This document shows, piece by piece, positions 22,084 to 32,910 of a stretch of DNA of 64,000 nucleotides. This DNA is from Orobanche coerulescens (lineage: Eukaryota; Streptophyta; Magnoliopsida; Lamiales; Orobanchaceae). The notes under the pieces are model-generated. The model ran no database searches. It had not been told where the DNA came from and saw nothing but the letters and a program-made list of their open reading frames with translations. Location of the stretch: positions 114,251,501-114,315,500 of the forward strand of contig CM065811.1 in NCBI GenBank assembly GCA_033398695.1. The letters are read 5' to 3'. Both the position numbers and the translations under genes were made by a program. How positions within the stretch are numbered: the first letter of the stretch is position 1; each line of letters opens with the position of its first letter.

Positions 22084-25000
22084 TGTAATATCTGCAATTT
22101 CGATTTCCGGTAATTTTTTCCTGGGGGAATCCATTTTGACGACTCGCTTGTGACCATTTCGTCATTCTGAAAATGATTAATTCTGCACTTTCTGCCATCC
22201 AAGATCGTTTCGGTGCCTTTTTGTTGAGTTCCGTGCTTCTTAGCGACTTTTCCGCACTCGAGTTCGATTCTTGCGAATCTCGTTCGAAACTACTGTTTCG
22301 AGTTTCCAATAACTCCGTTTAACTTTGTTAGACGTGTTGTGAACTTCGATTTGGTTATTCGATCATGTATCGTGATTTTCGGGCATTTTGGGCCATTTTG
22401 TAATTTACCCAAAGTTGTGGGTTTCCACATTCGTATTTGTTGTCTTGATCGATTTTTGTGTTTATTTGGTTGCGTGTGATTAATTGTCGCGTAGTATTTC
22501 ATTTCGGATCGATGATGTTGTCTGCGAGCATTTCGTCGTGTTTCGTTCCGTGCGTTTTCGGAAACCGAGTCGTCGGGTGAGGGCAGCTGGGCACTGGCCG
22601 GACGGGTGCGGCAGGCACTGTCGGAAGTGCTGGGGCACTGTCCGGGCAGAGGCGGCAGGAACCGGCGTAGCGCGCTCTACTGCCGGAAGGCTGCGCACGC
22701 TGGCCCGGCAGGAGTAGCGCACATTATGCGGCCGGCCAGCGCACGCTATCGGGCTAGGCAGAGAGGTTCCTGGAGTTTTGGGCTCGGGGAGGATCGGCAG
22801 GTAGCGCACGCTACTGTCGGTTGTGGCGCGCGCTAACCGGCATGTGTAGCGCACGCTGTCGGCCGACTAGCGCACGTTACCTGGTCGAGCAGTTTAGTCC
22901 AAAGGGTTCTGGACAGGTCGGCTAGCGCGCGCTAGCGTCCGTGCAGCGCACGCTATCGGGGTCGGGCAGGCATGTCCTGGTCGGCAGGTTGGGTCATCAG
23001 TGCCGGGCCATGTGGGCCCCGGCCGAGAGTTCTGGGCCGATACTGGCCGATAGCACATGCTAGTCCGGAAGGCTAGCGCACGCTAGGCCGCGCCAGTATA
23101 AATATGACTGAGCAGTCATATTTTAACCCGTTCTTCATTTCCATCTTCTCATCTCCGTGGCTGGAGGCTTGTTGATCAAGGAGACATGTTGTCAAGGAAT
23201 TAATCCACGAAGTTTGGGAGTTCATATCATTGATTAATCATCCTATATCATCCTTTGATCCAGCGAATCAAGGTTAGATTTCCTAGAACCCTACCTTTGG
23301 GAAATTTTGGGGGTTTTGGGTTTTTGTCCGATTCGTTCCGAATTGTTGATTAATCCATGATGGGTATGATTAATCTTAGTATTATTCATTTTTTTAACAT
23401 CATTTAATCAACTGTTCTTCGCCGAATCAAGGTATATTTATTGATTTTCCTTCGAGTTGACTTTTTGGGGGATTTGTTCTTGATTTCGTTTTTCATCCGA
23501 TTTTGATAAACCGATTGTTGTTAAATGATGTTGTTAAACATATCATATGGATTGAATATTCATATTTCGGTTTCGAATTCCGTTTTCATGTTTTGACGGG
23601 TCGATTCGTGTTCTTGGCCATTTTAGGGGAAACCCTCAAATTTTCGTCGTTTGTTCCTTGAATCCAGCGACTTTAGGTCGTGCTTTGGAATTCATTTCAT
23701 TGTTGATATTATCCTTCATCGTCTATTATTGCGAGTTGGCGTTCGGTGGAGTCGGCGGGTTCGTAGTTGGTTCGTGCCAACCCACTTTGGTCTATTCTTC
23801 GCGTTGTGGTTATTCGAGGCAAGTATCTTGCCCATACATGATGTGTTTTGTGGATTTAATAGTTGGTAATCGACGATATGTGCTGAATGAATGTCTAAAA
23901 TTAACTTTCAAATGAATCAATATGTTTTTCAATATTTCCTTAAAGATGACTCGTATGTTTTCGTTGTTAAATGTACTTGTCTAAGTATGTGTATTAGTGC
24001 TGAGTATAAGAATACCTTACTTTCGTAGGGTATCATTTTGTGTGATCATGTCGTTTGTAGATTTTAAAGTTTAACCTTTCGTTGAGGTATGTGTAGGGAA
24101 TCATGTGTTTATTGATGATCATGTGTCATTGTGAGATAAAGATGGTAACTCCCTTACGAGGAGGTTTTGCCGTTCGGTGTGGTTGGAAAGGTATTTTCTC
24201 TCGTTGCTATGTGAACGGTACTAGCTGCATCGTTGAATTCTAGTGTTAATTGTATCGTTACTTGGTCGTGAGTATGTGTTGGATGAACTGGCCATTCTAG
24301 TAAGATACCTCGACTATATATACTGTGATTGACTTTCGATTCTTGGGGTTTGCAGCTATGAATTGTGGAACGTGTGTATGTGTTGTTTGTCCTTCCACCC
24401 GGAGCGTTTGACGGGACGTCTGGGGGTCGATACTAAGGGGTACGGCCACGGAAGTGGACTTGGGTGCGTGTGTGGTTGAACTTCCACCCGGAGCATTCGA
24501 CGGGGCGTCTGGGGGCCGATACTAAGTGGTACGGTCGCGAGTTACCAGGTGTGGTTTTCATCTTGAGGATGATGTTGATGTTTTTGTTAATTGTGATATT
24601 GTCCGGAGTATCACAATGCTTTGTGCTCGGGGTCGAGAGACATTATATATTGAGTCGCGGTGTTTGACTATAATGGCATAAGAATAATGTATTATGCGTA
24701 ATGTGTCCTTGCAAGTGATTTGAAGTGAATTATCGGGTCGTGGACCCTGTGTTTTATGACCGGAATGGTTGGGTCGTGGACCCTGCGTTTTGTTAACGGA
24801 TTTACATTTTGAAAAATGGACCTTGGGGCTGTGACCCTAAGTGGTTTTCGAGGAATTAAGAACTTTTCAATTTCAAATGTTTTCAAAACTCCTGAGATTT
24901 GGAAGTGTTTTCAAAGTGCTTACTTGTTTCGTTTCTACTTTCTAGATTTGAACTATTTTAACTAAATAATATATCTCGGAAAGTATTTCGTTGTATTCTC

Positions 25001-25469
25001 AGAATGTGTTGTGTATGGCTCGTATTTGTATTTTATACTTGTACTAGCAAAACAGTGGAGTTTTGCTAACCCCCGAGTATTCGGGGGGTGGATGTCTGTT
25101 CTGCGTCCACGTACATGTAGGTTTTGGGAGCAAAATACAGGATAGGTGCGAAGGATGATGGAAGACGAATGATACTAATCACATGAAGACCAATTTTGGG
25201 TGCAGTCAGTCGGAGTTCGTTGTATGGTCATTCCGATGTCGTACTTTTTGTTTATGAGTGTATTTTACCCTTGCATGGGTGTGAGTCAATATAGAAATGT
25301 ATGCTTTGATTTGTATGTTAGTGATAAAAGACCAAATCGGTCTATTGGTTTTTTATTTTGTTACGTCGGTATGTAATGTAATGTGTTGTTTTGATGTCTA
25401 GCCTGGTGGATCCTCACGGAGAGGGTCAGCGGCATGTAATATTCCCGGATTGAGTCTGGGGGTGTTACA
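22084..25469 (+). repeat. 3' LTR of B
   Basis: Starts TGTAATATCTGC after the PPT and ends GGTGTTACA before the target duplication. The palindrome cluster is at 22668-23084 and TATAAATA at 23097-23104. It carries two CCACCCGGAG modules (from about 24396 and 24483). Confidence 0.9.
22668..23104 (+). promoter_or_regulatory. B 3' LTR promoter cluster
   Basis: Same motifs and order as the 5' LTR, with the last copy at 23073-23084, 12 bp before TATAAATA. Differences between the two LTRs in the motifs are largely CG to CA or TG, for example TAGCACATGCTA here against TAGCGCACGCTA at 17262. Confidence 0.7.
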
Positions 25470-25474
25470 CCTTT

Positions 25475-26510
25475 TATTTAATAACTAATATGATTCGAGT
25501 TAACCACTAGGTCTCGATTCCCGGGATGTTTCATCGGAAAAATCCTAGGGTGGATTTCCATTCTCATATATTGGGGAACCGTTTGACATAAAAGACACTC
25601 ATGGGGCTCATGAATGCTTCTTTCAACTAAGTCTCCCTCTACAGTGGAGAAAAAACTCGAATAACTTCACCCGCACGTCTGATTCAAAGTTGCTGTTTTA
25701 CGCGAATGTAAACGACGGGTCACGTGAATACACCCGGTTACTTGGCTTCCTATCATCGGAGATCCGATTTTTCTGAACAATTTTTAATCTACTCATGAAC
25801 ATGTCTATTCAAGGTTGTCGTTTTACGCGAGAGTAAACAACGGGTCACATGAATACCCCCGGTTACTAGACTTCCCATCATAGAACATGCAAGGTTGCTC
25901 TAATTATTGGGAATTAAAACTGTCTGACTCAATGCCTAACCGTAGGTACTTGATTGAATGCCTACAAGGCTAACGTTACTGGACAACTAGCTAAGTGAAT
26001 AGCACCACCAAACATATAGACGATGGCTCGTGTAATGCGGATACTACAAACACGTATGTCTCATTTCTTATGTGCCAAGAATACCCCAATGACGCAAAAA
26101 ATCAGACCGAAATGAATACTCGAGGGAAACAAATATCGCATACTGTGAACTCTACTAATACTCATCCATTTCTTCAAATAGAAATCAGTATCATAAATTC
26201 TGTCTTACACAAGGCTGCACATACATACTCATGAATGAAAACAAAATCCAGCATGCCATAGAATACAAGCAAGGGAACTAAATGAATAACAACTAAATAT
26301 AAATAACAACTAAAAAGTAATCCCCCCCAAACTTGAGAAGTACATTGACCCCAATGGACGATAAATAAAAATAAGTAAAGGACAAGTCAAGTACTCCCCT
26401 GAATGAACGTAAGCTCAGGCACTGGCATCAGTCTCGTCCGGTGAAGTGGGTGGTGTAGCTGGCCTGGTCGGAGGGATGAAGGGTCCGTCTGGGTTAAAGA
26501 TATGTCCCAT
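25475..26510 (-). other. D internal region downstream of its extra ORF
   Basis: No ORF of note. Two diverged copies of a roughly 72-bp unit (25687-25758 and 25810-25882) share TTTTACGCGA and CGGGTCAC. On the minus strand AGTTTGGGGGGGATT at about 26333-26319 looks like a second purine tract. Confidence 0.5.
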
Positions 26511-27480
26511 TCACACTGCGAAGTAGTCCCGATGGTAAGCATCCCTCACAACTAAGTGCCTCTCAGCATGCTGATTGGCCCGACAGACCTGCTCGTACAT
26601 CTCATGTCGAACGGCTGCGAGCACGCTATCTCGCTCTGATCGCATCTCCTCCCTCAAGCCGTCAAACATCGCCTGAAGAAGGTGATCTCTCGCTGGCGGT
26701 GGAGTGGACTCGGTCTGATCCTCAGTATATGCCGCTGGGTCATGAGTCAGAAAAAGTGGCTCTGAGGAGTGCTCATGTGGCTCATCTAGAAGAAATCCTC
26801 GTCCTCGCGGGTGTGCCCGCGCGCCACCCCACTGGTCGAAATGAGAAATAATACGATGGTCTATCGGACCCTGGGGTGCGATAGTAGGCTCGTCATCCGA
26901 CCAAGTCACACCTGACTGGCGGCATAAGGCGCAAATCAGAGAGGTATGTTTTAGCCCCGTCTTGGCCCCTCCCTGGATGCACTGGAGAATAGACCGGGCC
27001 AGACGCGGGGCCACATCAAATCAAAGTACGGCCGTGATGGCATATAGAATTCGTGCGCGAGGAAGCAAGACAGAGCGGATCTGTGAAGTAGGGTCGACTC
27101 ACGAGCAGAGGAAATATAGCCAAGCTCGCCCGAGCCGACTTAGATGGGAGCTCTTGACGAAGAAAGTTGCAGACCCTGGGACACGCGTTTCCCAAACAGA
27201 CTCCGGCTGAGTAAGTGTCTCCAACAATGCCTCCCTCGTGAGGCTACCCATTGTCCGCGTGAAAGCCGATTCATCTACCTCGGGTAGCTCGTATAGACTC
27301 CGAATCGCTGATGCTGAGAAGTCCACTGTCTGGCCAACGACCTCAGTACGTATATCTGGTATTCCCAACATCTATCCTCCATGGATATGGAGTAATAAAG
27401 CGCTGGCGTAGATTTCATGGACTATGGAGATTACGGACGGCTCGGGCTGGGCGACAAATTTTGTTCACCCCATTTCAGTG
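26511..27480 (-). pseudogene. Extra ORF of D, plant-transposon-protein-domain family (broken)
   Basis: One minus-strand frame runs from about 27480 to 26511, with stops just before 27371, at 27099-27101 and near 27021. Family segments include VVGQTVDFSASAIRSLYELP, SHLSRLGRAWLYF, LLPRARILYAI and TSLICALCRQSGV. A charged C-terminal part follows (LREEMRSERDSVLAAVRHEM). This is the same broad family as the extra ORF of Copia C, though clearly a different subgroup. The N-terminus and start codon are lost near the E junction. Function is unknown. Confidence 0.7.
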
Positions 27481-27524
27481 ATCATGGTTAATAGTTCGCC
27501 GTATTGGAGGGCGGGAGTGAAGAC

Positions 27525-29281
27525 CATCTATACTTGATCATTGGAGATTGGACTTGATCATTGAAGTTGAGAAACATCTTGGATTGGCACACAAGCAACT
27601 GGAATTGGACTCTACCTATTGTCTCGGAGTTTTCTTCATCTTAAGGTATGTTAATGCTATCTCTAACCTTAGATTCGTGTTCTTATGGATGTTATGATCA
27701 TACTACCGAGAATATTAGGTTCCATAGATGATTTATTCAATCAAACATCATGTTTAGGAAGTTGGGGGGATTATGCTTAAGTTACCATTGTTGAGATCAT
27801 TTAAGTTGGAATATTGTTACGTCAAATGATAAGAGTAGTGTTCTGAGATTGATAATCCATATTGAATGGTGCTTCCATAATGATCGTGGAGTTGGTATTG
27901 ATATCACCTTTGCTAAACGGCATTAGATAAAGGATCACTGAAGGTTGTATCATTTCTTATAAGTTAGATTGGTTAATTAATCTTCATGATGAAGTTGAAC
28001 TTAATGATGATATTAGTAATAAGCATATCAACCTTAGATCACCCGAACTTCATATGATAAATTGTAATCAAGATTGGGTATGACGTTGTGATGTTATGCG
28101 AATCCTTAAATTTAAAGATGTCTATAAACCGTAAGATCATTCAAGTTTCTTGAGTAATGTATGTGTGGAGTATAACGTACGTTAAACGCTGAGAATTACG
28201 TACGTTATATCATCATACAAGTCAGTCATCTGATCAGAGAAGAGAACCATCAAATTATGCTTAGCATACACTAGACTTTGGAATTTACGTAAGTTAACAT
28301 GCATACTTAACGTACGCTATGTTGGATAAGTAACATACGTTATGTAGAGCAGTCAGGGTTTGTAATGTTGTACCTTCGGCCGTAGTTTGGAATGTTAGAT
28401 GTTCGTACGTTAGTTATTCAACGTGAGATGAACTCTATATTATTTCTTTTGTTTAAGGTTCGAGTTTTGCAACGTGATTAATCGAATGGGCGACCTTCGA
28501 GTGTTTTGATATTCATGGAAGTGTTATCCTTTTCGTTGATTCGAGGCAAGTACCTTATTTATGTTTTACGTGTTGATGTTATACATATTGTCATGCATAT
28601 GTGTCGTTGTTGTATGTCCACCTCGTGTTGGTCCGACGGGATCATTTTGGGATTTATGCTAGCGTGCGCTGGATCATCAGACAGGTTTTTCCACCTCGTA
28701 TTGGTCCGACGGGATCATCTTGGGATCTAGGCAGTGAACGCTGGATCATCGGAATTACCATGTGTATATTGTGATGTCATGTTATGATTATCATTTGTGT
28801 ATGGTACTTATGAGTTTTCTCGTAGGAAGAGGCTCATTGAAATTTTTGTCGTTTATGTTATTATTCATGAGACGTTGAATAATATGTTGTGGTACTTGTA
28901 CTAGCATCATTGTGCTAACCCCTTCTGGGGTGAACATTTGTTTTTGTTCAGGATACAAGAGAGCAGGGAAACAATCATTAGAGCCGAATGACGATGGGGG
29001 TGCAGAGTGATGTTCCGGTCGAAATAATTTATGGAGTTTAAATGTTGTTTTTAATGAAGTACTCGAGTATGTTGTCCTTTTTTATATTAGATTTGGGATG
29101 TATTGATATTAACTGTTGGACGTTGTATTATCGGTGTTGTTTCGGACTTGTTGTATTTTATTGTTGTTGTCATCGTTTATTGTTGTTTATTATTGTCATT
29201 TCGCTTTCTCAGCCTTGTAAATTCTTAAATAAAGGATTTACGGCGCTGTAATATTCCTGGATATATTTCGGGGGTGTTACA
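27525..29281 (+). repeat. First LTR of E, 5' part missing
   Basis: Matches the second E LTR from about 36770 to 38520 and ends GGGGTGTTACA before the PBS. The first roughly 640 bp, including the promoter cluster and TATA box, are gone at the junction with D. Palindromes of the downstream cluster remain at 28173-28184, 28196-28207, 28285-28296, 28308-28319 and 28331-28342. Two hairpin modules lie at 28617-28682 and 28690-28752. Confidence 0.9.
28617..28752 (+). repeat. Duplicated hairpin module in the E LTR
   Basis: Two copies start CCACCTCG and share GTCCGACGGGATCAT and CTGGATCATC. TCCGA with GATC can pair with GATC and TCGGA to form a bulged stem. The equivalent in the second LTR is at about 37868-37999. 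Confidence 0.55.
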
Positions 29282-29286
29282 GAATA

Positions 29287-29297
29287 TGGTATCGGAG
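29287..29297 (+). other. Primer binding site of E1
   Basis: TGGTATCGGAG lies five bases after the LTR end. The equivalent in E2 (38526-38536) reads CGGTATCGGAG. Confidence 0.75.
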
Positions 29298-29514
29298 CTA
29301 AGATTATGGATATCTTGGCCATTGGGTTAAAAAAGTGGTCGTATATGTCTTTTGAGATTATCGGCCATGAATAATATCACTGTACTACCTACGTCTTCGT
29401 GTGGGCTGTGGTTGTAAGTTCCTAAACTCTATCTCGTCATTCATATAATGTACCTCTTATACTTGAAATTTGAACAATATTGCTACTTGTATATTGAGTG
29501 TTTATGTTTACAGT

Positions 29515-30975
29515 ATGTGGAGAGGAGGACGTGGACGTGGTCGCGGTCATGGACGCGGATGTAGGAATGCTGAAAGAGAAGCTTCACCTTCAAATCAGGC
29601 TAGTCACAACTCAGGCGAGCTACAAGAATCCACTAACAACGAACCAGAACCTGCTGTTCCCGACATCCTTCGTCAGGTGGTTAACCAGATGACTCAGTTT
29701 GCTCAGGTTGTGTACCAACTGCAAGTGGCAGTAGGATTGCAACAGGGAGAAAGACATCAAGGCATCCTAGACTTGGGAAATCGAGGCGAATGATGGCTGC
29801 AGGATGTGGCGAAGATGCAACCACCCAAATTCGACGGCTTTTCCGAGACACGGATATGGGATCACTGGTTGAAGGAACTAGAGAAAATTTTTGCCGGAAT
29901 TAACTGCCCAGACGACCGGAGAGCCTCCATTTCTCAGTACTTTCTGACAGGGAAGCGACCGAGTGGTGGGGAGCCATTCGACACATAGATTATTATGCTG
30001 ACTGGAAAGAATTAAAATTGATGACGGAAGCTCATTGCTGTCTCCGTCCGGTTAGGGAAGCTAAAGTTCGGGAATTTTTCTCCGCACAGCCGTCAGACGT
30101 GCCAGTATCTAAGGCGATTAAGACATTTAATCAGCAGCTGACGTTTGTTCGACACTTGGTCTAAACAGATGCCGAAATGATGATCCATTTTGATATGAGG
30201 ATGAAGTCGGAGATATAGAGGTACATGTCAGGTTTTGAATGCACTACTCTCCGTCAATATCAGGACAAAGTGTTGGCGTATGTTATCAAAGAAGCGGTGA
30301 TTGAAAAGTTTACAGAATCCAAGAAGCAGAAAGTCTCTGGTAATTTTACAGAGCACAAGAGCAGTGGGCCGTACAAGGCCCAGTCATCCTTTCACTCTTT
30401 CAAGAGACCCCCGCATCCATCCGAAGGTGGGAAGAACTCCGGAGCAGTATCAGTCACGACGGATGCAACTAGGAAGTGCTTTAACTGTGGTCGGACAGGA
30501 TATTTTTGACGAGATTGCTCACTTCCCGCCGTGACGTGTTATGATTGTGGTCGAGAGGGACATCGTGCAGTGTTCTGTGAGGAGGCTGCAAAATCTTATA
30601 GAGCTCGTGCATCACAACCAGCTTAGAAAGAGGCGAGTGTTCATCAGACGCAGTAGAGTGTCCAGCCACCCCAGAATTTTGGTTCCGGACGAGGCAGAGG
30701 ACAGTTCGACCAAAGAGGGACATTGAGTTCCGTATCCGTTCCTCCACGCCTGTATGAGATGAGGAGGGCAGACGATTAGGATGTTACTGTCGCATCAGGT
30801 ACCATTCAGATCCTTTCTCAACCAGTTAGCATTTTGTCCGATACAGGGGCCACACATTCATTTATATCACTGCCTTGTGTTAATCGTTTGAACATATGTT
30901 GTTTTCATAAATGTGAACCATATGTTGTGGGTCTGCCGAGTGGGGAGAGAATTGTGGGAAACTTTGAAACCAAAG
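29515..30975 (+). pseudogene. gag: gag and protease start of E1 (broken)
   Basis: The ATG at 29515 begins an Arg/Gly-rich end (MWRGGRGRGRGHGRG). TGA at 29791-29793 interrupts it, and further stops and a frameshift follow (29986, 30162 and 30214 regions). Core gag is seen as KFDGFSETRIWDHWLKELEK. The first zinc knuckle is damaged (CFNCGRTGYF then stop), while the second, CYDCGREGHRAVFC, is intact. The protease site reads LSDTGATHSFIS near 30835. At 30978 solo LTR S cuts the frame. Confidence 0.85.
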
Positions 30976-30977
30976 TA

Positions 30978-32910
30978 TGTTGAGTGAGGGCATTGTACTT
31001 GTAATTATGTAAATCATTAATATAAGGCAATGGATGTTTCTTTATTTACTGGCAGTTACTGGCATTCCTAACTCGTAAATATACATATAGAAACTAGTCC
31101 ATGTATTTGAGTGCAAAACGTTCCACTCCTTATTGGATAAGGGGGTCGGCACTGGAAAGGTTTATAGCTTAATACTTAATCGTTCGTAAGTCAATGAAAC
31201 TTGACTGGGCGTTAAGTTTATGTGAAGACTTATATGACGTGTTCTTTGACATGGAGAGTGCCTATCGAACACTAATGGTTAGTGGGAGCACACGTTATAG
31301 GTATGCTAATTAGATTAGTATACTCGAACCGACTCACCCTCGATTCATCACACGGATTTAACTCCGGGACAGTCAATGATGGAATCGAAAGGTTGTGAAT
31401 CTTCGACTTGAGGATTTAGTAGGGATGTGCTTGTGATGTTAAGATTTTCATTAGAGTAGTTCGACCCTATAAACCGGGAGGTGGGGGTCAACCTCGACGT
31501 TCATCTTAAGGGGCATTTAGCAGGTCATACTGAATACCAAGATAGAATTCTTTCTCCCGTTAGTGAGCGGGTTAAATGTCCTATGCGGTTATTGGCAGAT
31601 GAGATCATAAGTCTTTGGCCAAAGCATTGGAGCTAGTTGTATTGGATACACGAGAGCTCAATGATCTAGATTTGCATTAACGCATGCATAGCGTCAAGTA
31701 CAGATAGGGTTTGACTGACCATGACCCTATAACTTGATCGGGACATTTGAAAGAAGGGTTTATACGTATACTGGTATTCACGACAGAATGGTTCTTGAAT
31801 GATCCCAATCATTTGTTCTCAGTTGGGGTATAGTGTAGGCCGCAAGGCTGGCTAGGTGGTGCTACTACTATTTGGTTCCTCCTATTGCTGACTGGGACGA
31901 ACCTACCAAGTCGCGCAATAGGATTGACGACAGAATGAATCGAGCTTAATCTCTCATTATAAATATTAGATATTGGATATCTAATTTGGGACATTAGATT
32001 TTTAAATCGATTTATTGTATAAATTGATTTACGGCCTAATGAATTAAATAAATTACTGGATGATTAATTGAATTCATAGATATAATTATTTCTTGGAGAA
32101 ATTAATTATGTTATTATGTATTTGATATGATTAATTAATTGGATTAATTAATTGATATAAATACATCGGAACGGAATCGGAGTTTATCTGTTTAGACTCA
32201 TGGGAGTCCAAAACGAACCAAACCCGTCCGGGTCTTCTAGATGGACGCCCCATACCAACCACCCCCCTTTGGTCTTGGTCTTCACCTTAATAGGTGGAAG
32301 ACATATGGCCACCAAGGGGACAACATCTTTTAAGATATTGTTTTAGGTGATATGGTCTTGATTCTTGAAGAATAAAAAGAAGACAATATCTCTCCCCCTC
32401 ACCAAGTGTATCTCACGAATTGAGCAAAAGAAAGGAGAGAAGAAAATAGTTTTCTTAGTCTTCAAAGTGTTCTTCATCATCATCATATTTTTCTTGGAGA
32501 AATATTGTGAGGATTCATTGAGAGATATAGATTATACACTTAGAGTGTTATAATCAAACTCAAAAGCTTCATCATCCTAGCTCTAGCCGTATCCTTGGAG
32601 GATAGCAAGGTGATCGTCATTCTGTTCGTTTCTCCGGCGCGTAGCAAGTAGATATGCGGTATTTCGACGTTGGATCATCCAAGAGCTTCAAGTGGATCGG
32701 ATTCGTGGAGAGCAACTAAAGCATGTGGAATAGCTCAAGAGAAGGATACCATTTAATCAACGGACTATAAGGGTATGTCTCTCGTATCATCTTGTGTTTC
32801 GTTTTATTCGTATATACGTAGCTCGATCGATCCTTGTAGGGATTCGGATCGAATTAATTTTCATTTTACCGCTTCTGTTGGACCTTCATTTTAGGCACCG
32901 AATCCCAACA
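30978..32910 (+). mobile_element. Element S: solo LTR, probably Copia, inside E1
   Basis: The E1 sequence is interrupted here relative to E2 (break near 40189-40205). The insert starts TGTTGAGTGAGG and ends ATCCCAACA (TG to CA, with TGTTG and CAACA inverted), 1,933 bp, without ORFs, PBS or PPT. The size and TGTTG/CAACA ends suit a Copia LTR. Flanks show no clear duplication, and about 16 bases of E1 seem to be missing at the left side. Confidence 0.65.

Larger units (their letters stand above)
16258..25474 (+). mobile_element. Element B: complete LARD-like element, long LTRs and no pol
   Basis: Bounded by the 5-bp target duplication CCTTT at 16258-16262 and 25470-25474. LTRs are 16263-19719 (3,457 bp) and 22084-25469 (3,386 bp). 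The 5' LTR begins GGTAATATCC where the 3' LTR has TGTAATATCT, so its first base is mutated. The internal region is only 2.36 kb and holds a PBS, a gag knuckle remnant and a PPT but no pol. LTR sequence, PBS and PPT resemble the chromodomain Gypsy elements here, so B is probably a deletion derivative moved by such an element. Confidence 0.9.
14607..27524 (-). mobile_element. Element D: LTR retroelement with extra ORF, inserted in C and truncated at 27524
   Basis: The minus-strand 3' LTR is 14607-15890 (TGTTAC start, TATAACA end) with the PPT-like AAGTTTGGGGTATT just inside (15891-15904). The internal part (15891-16257 and 25475-27524) is split by B. It holds an extra ORF at 26511-27480. No gag or pol is seen before the element is cut at 27524, where the broken E LTR starts. 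The left junction lies inside the gag of C. The superfamily is uncertain; the PPT and extra ORF would suit a Gypsy element or its LARD derivative. Confidence 0.65.
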
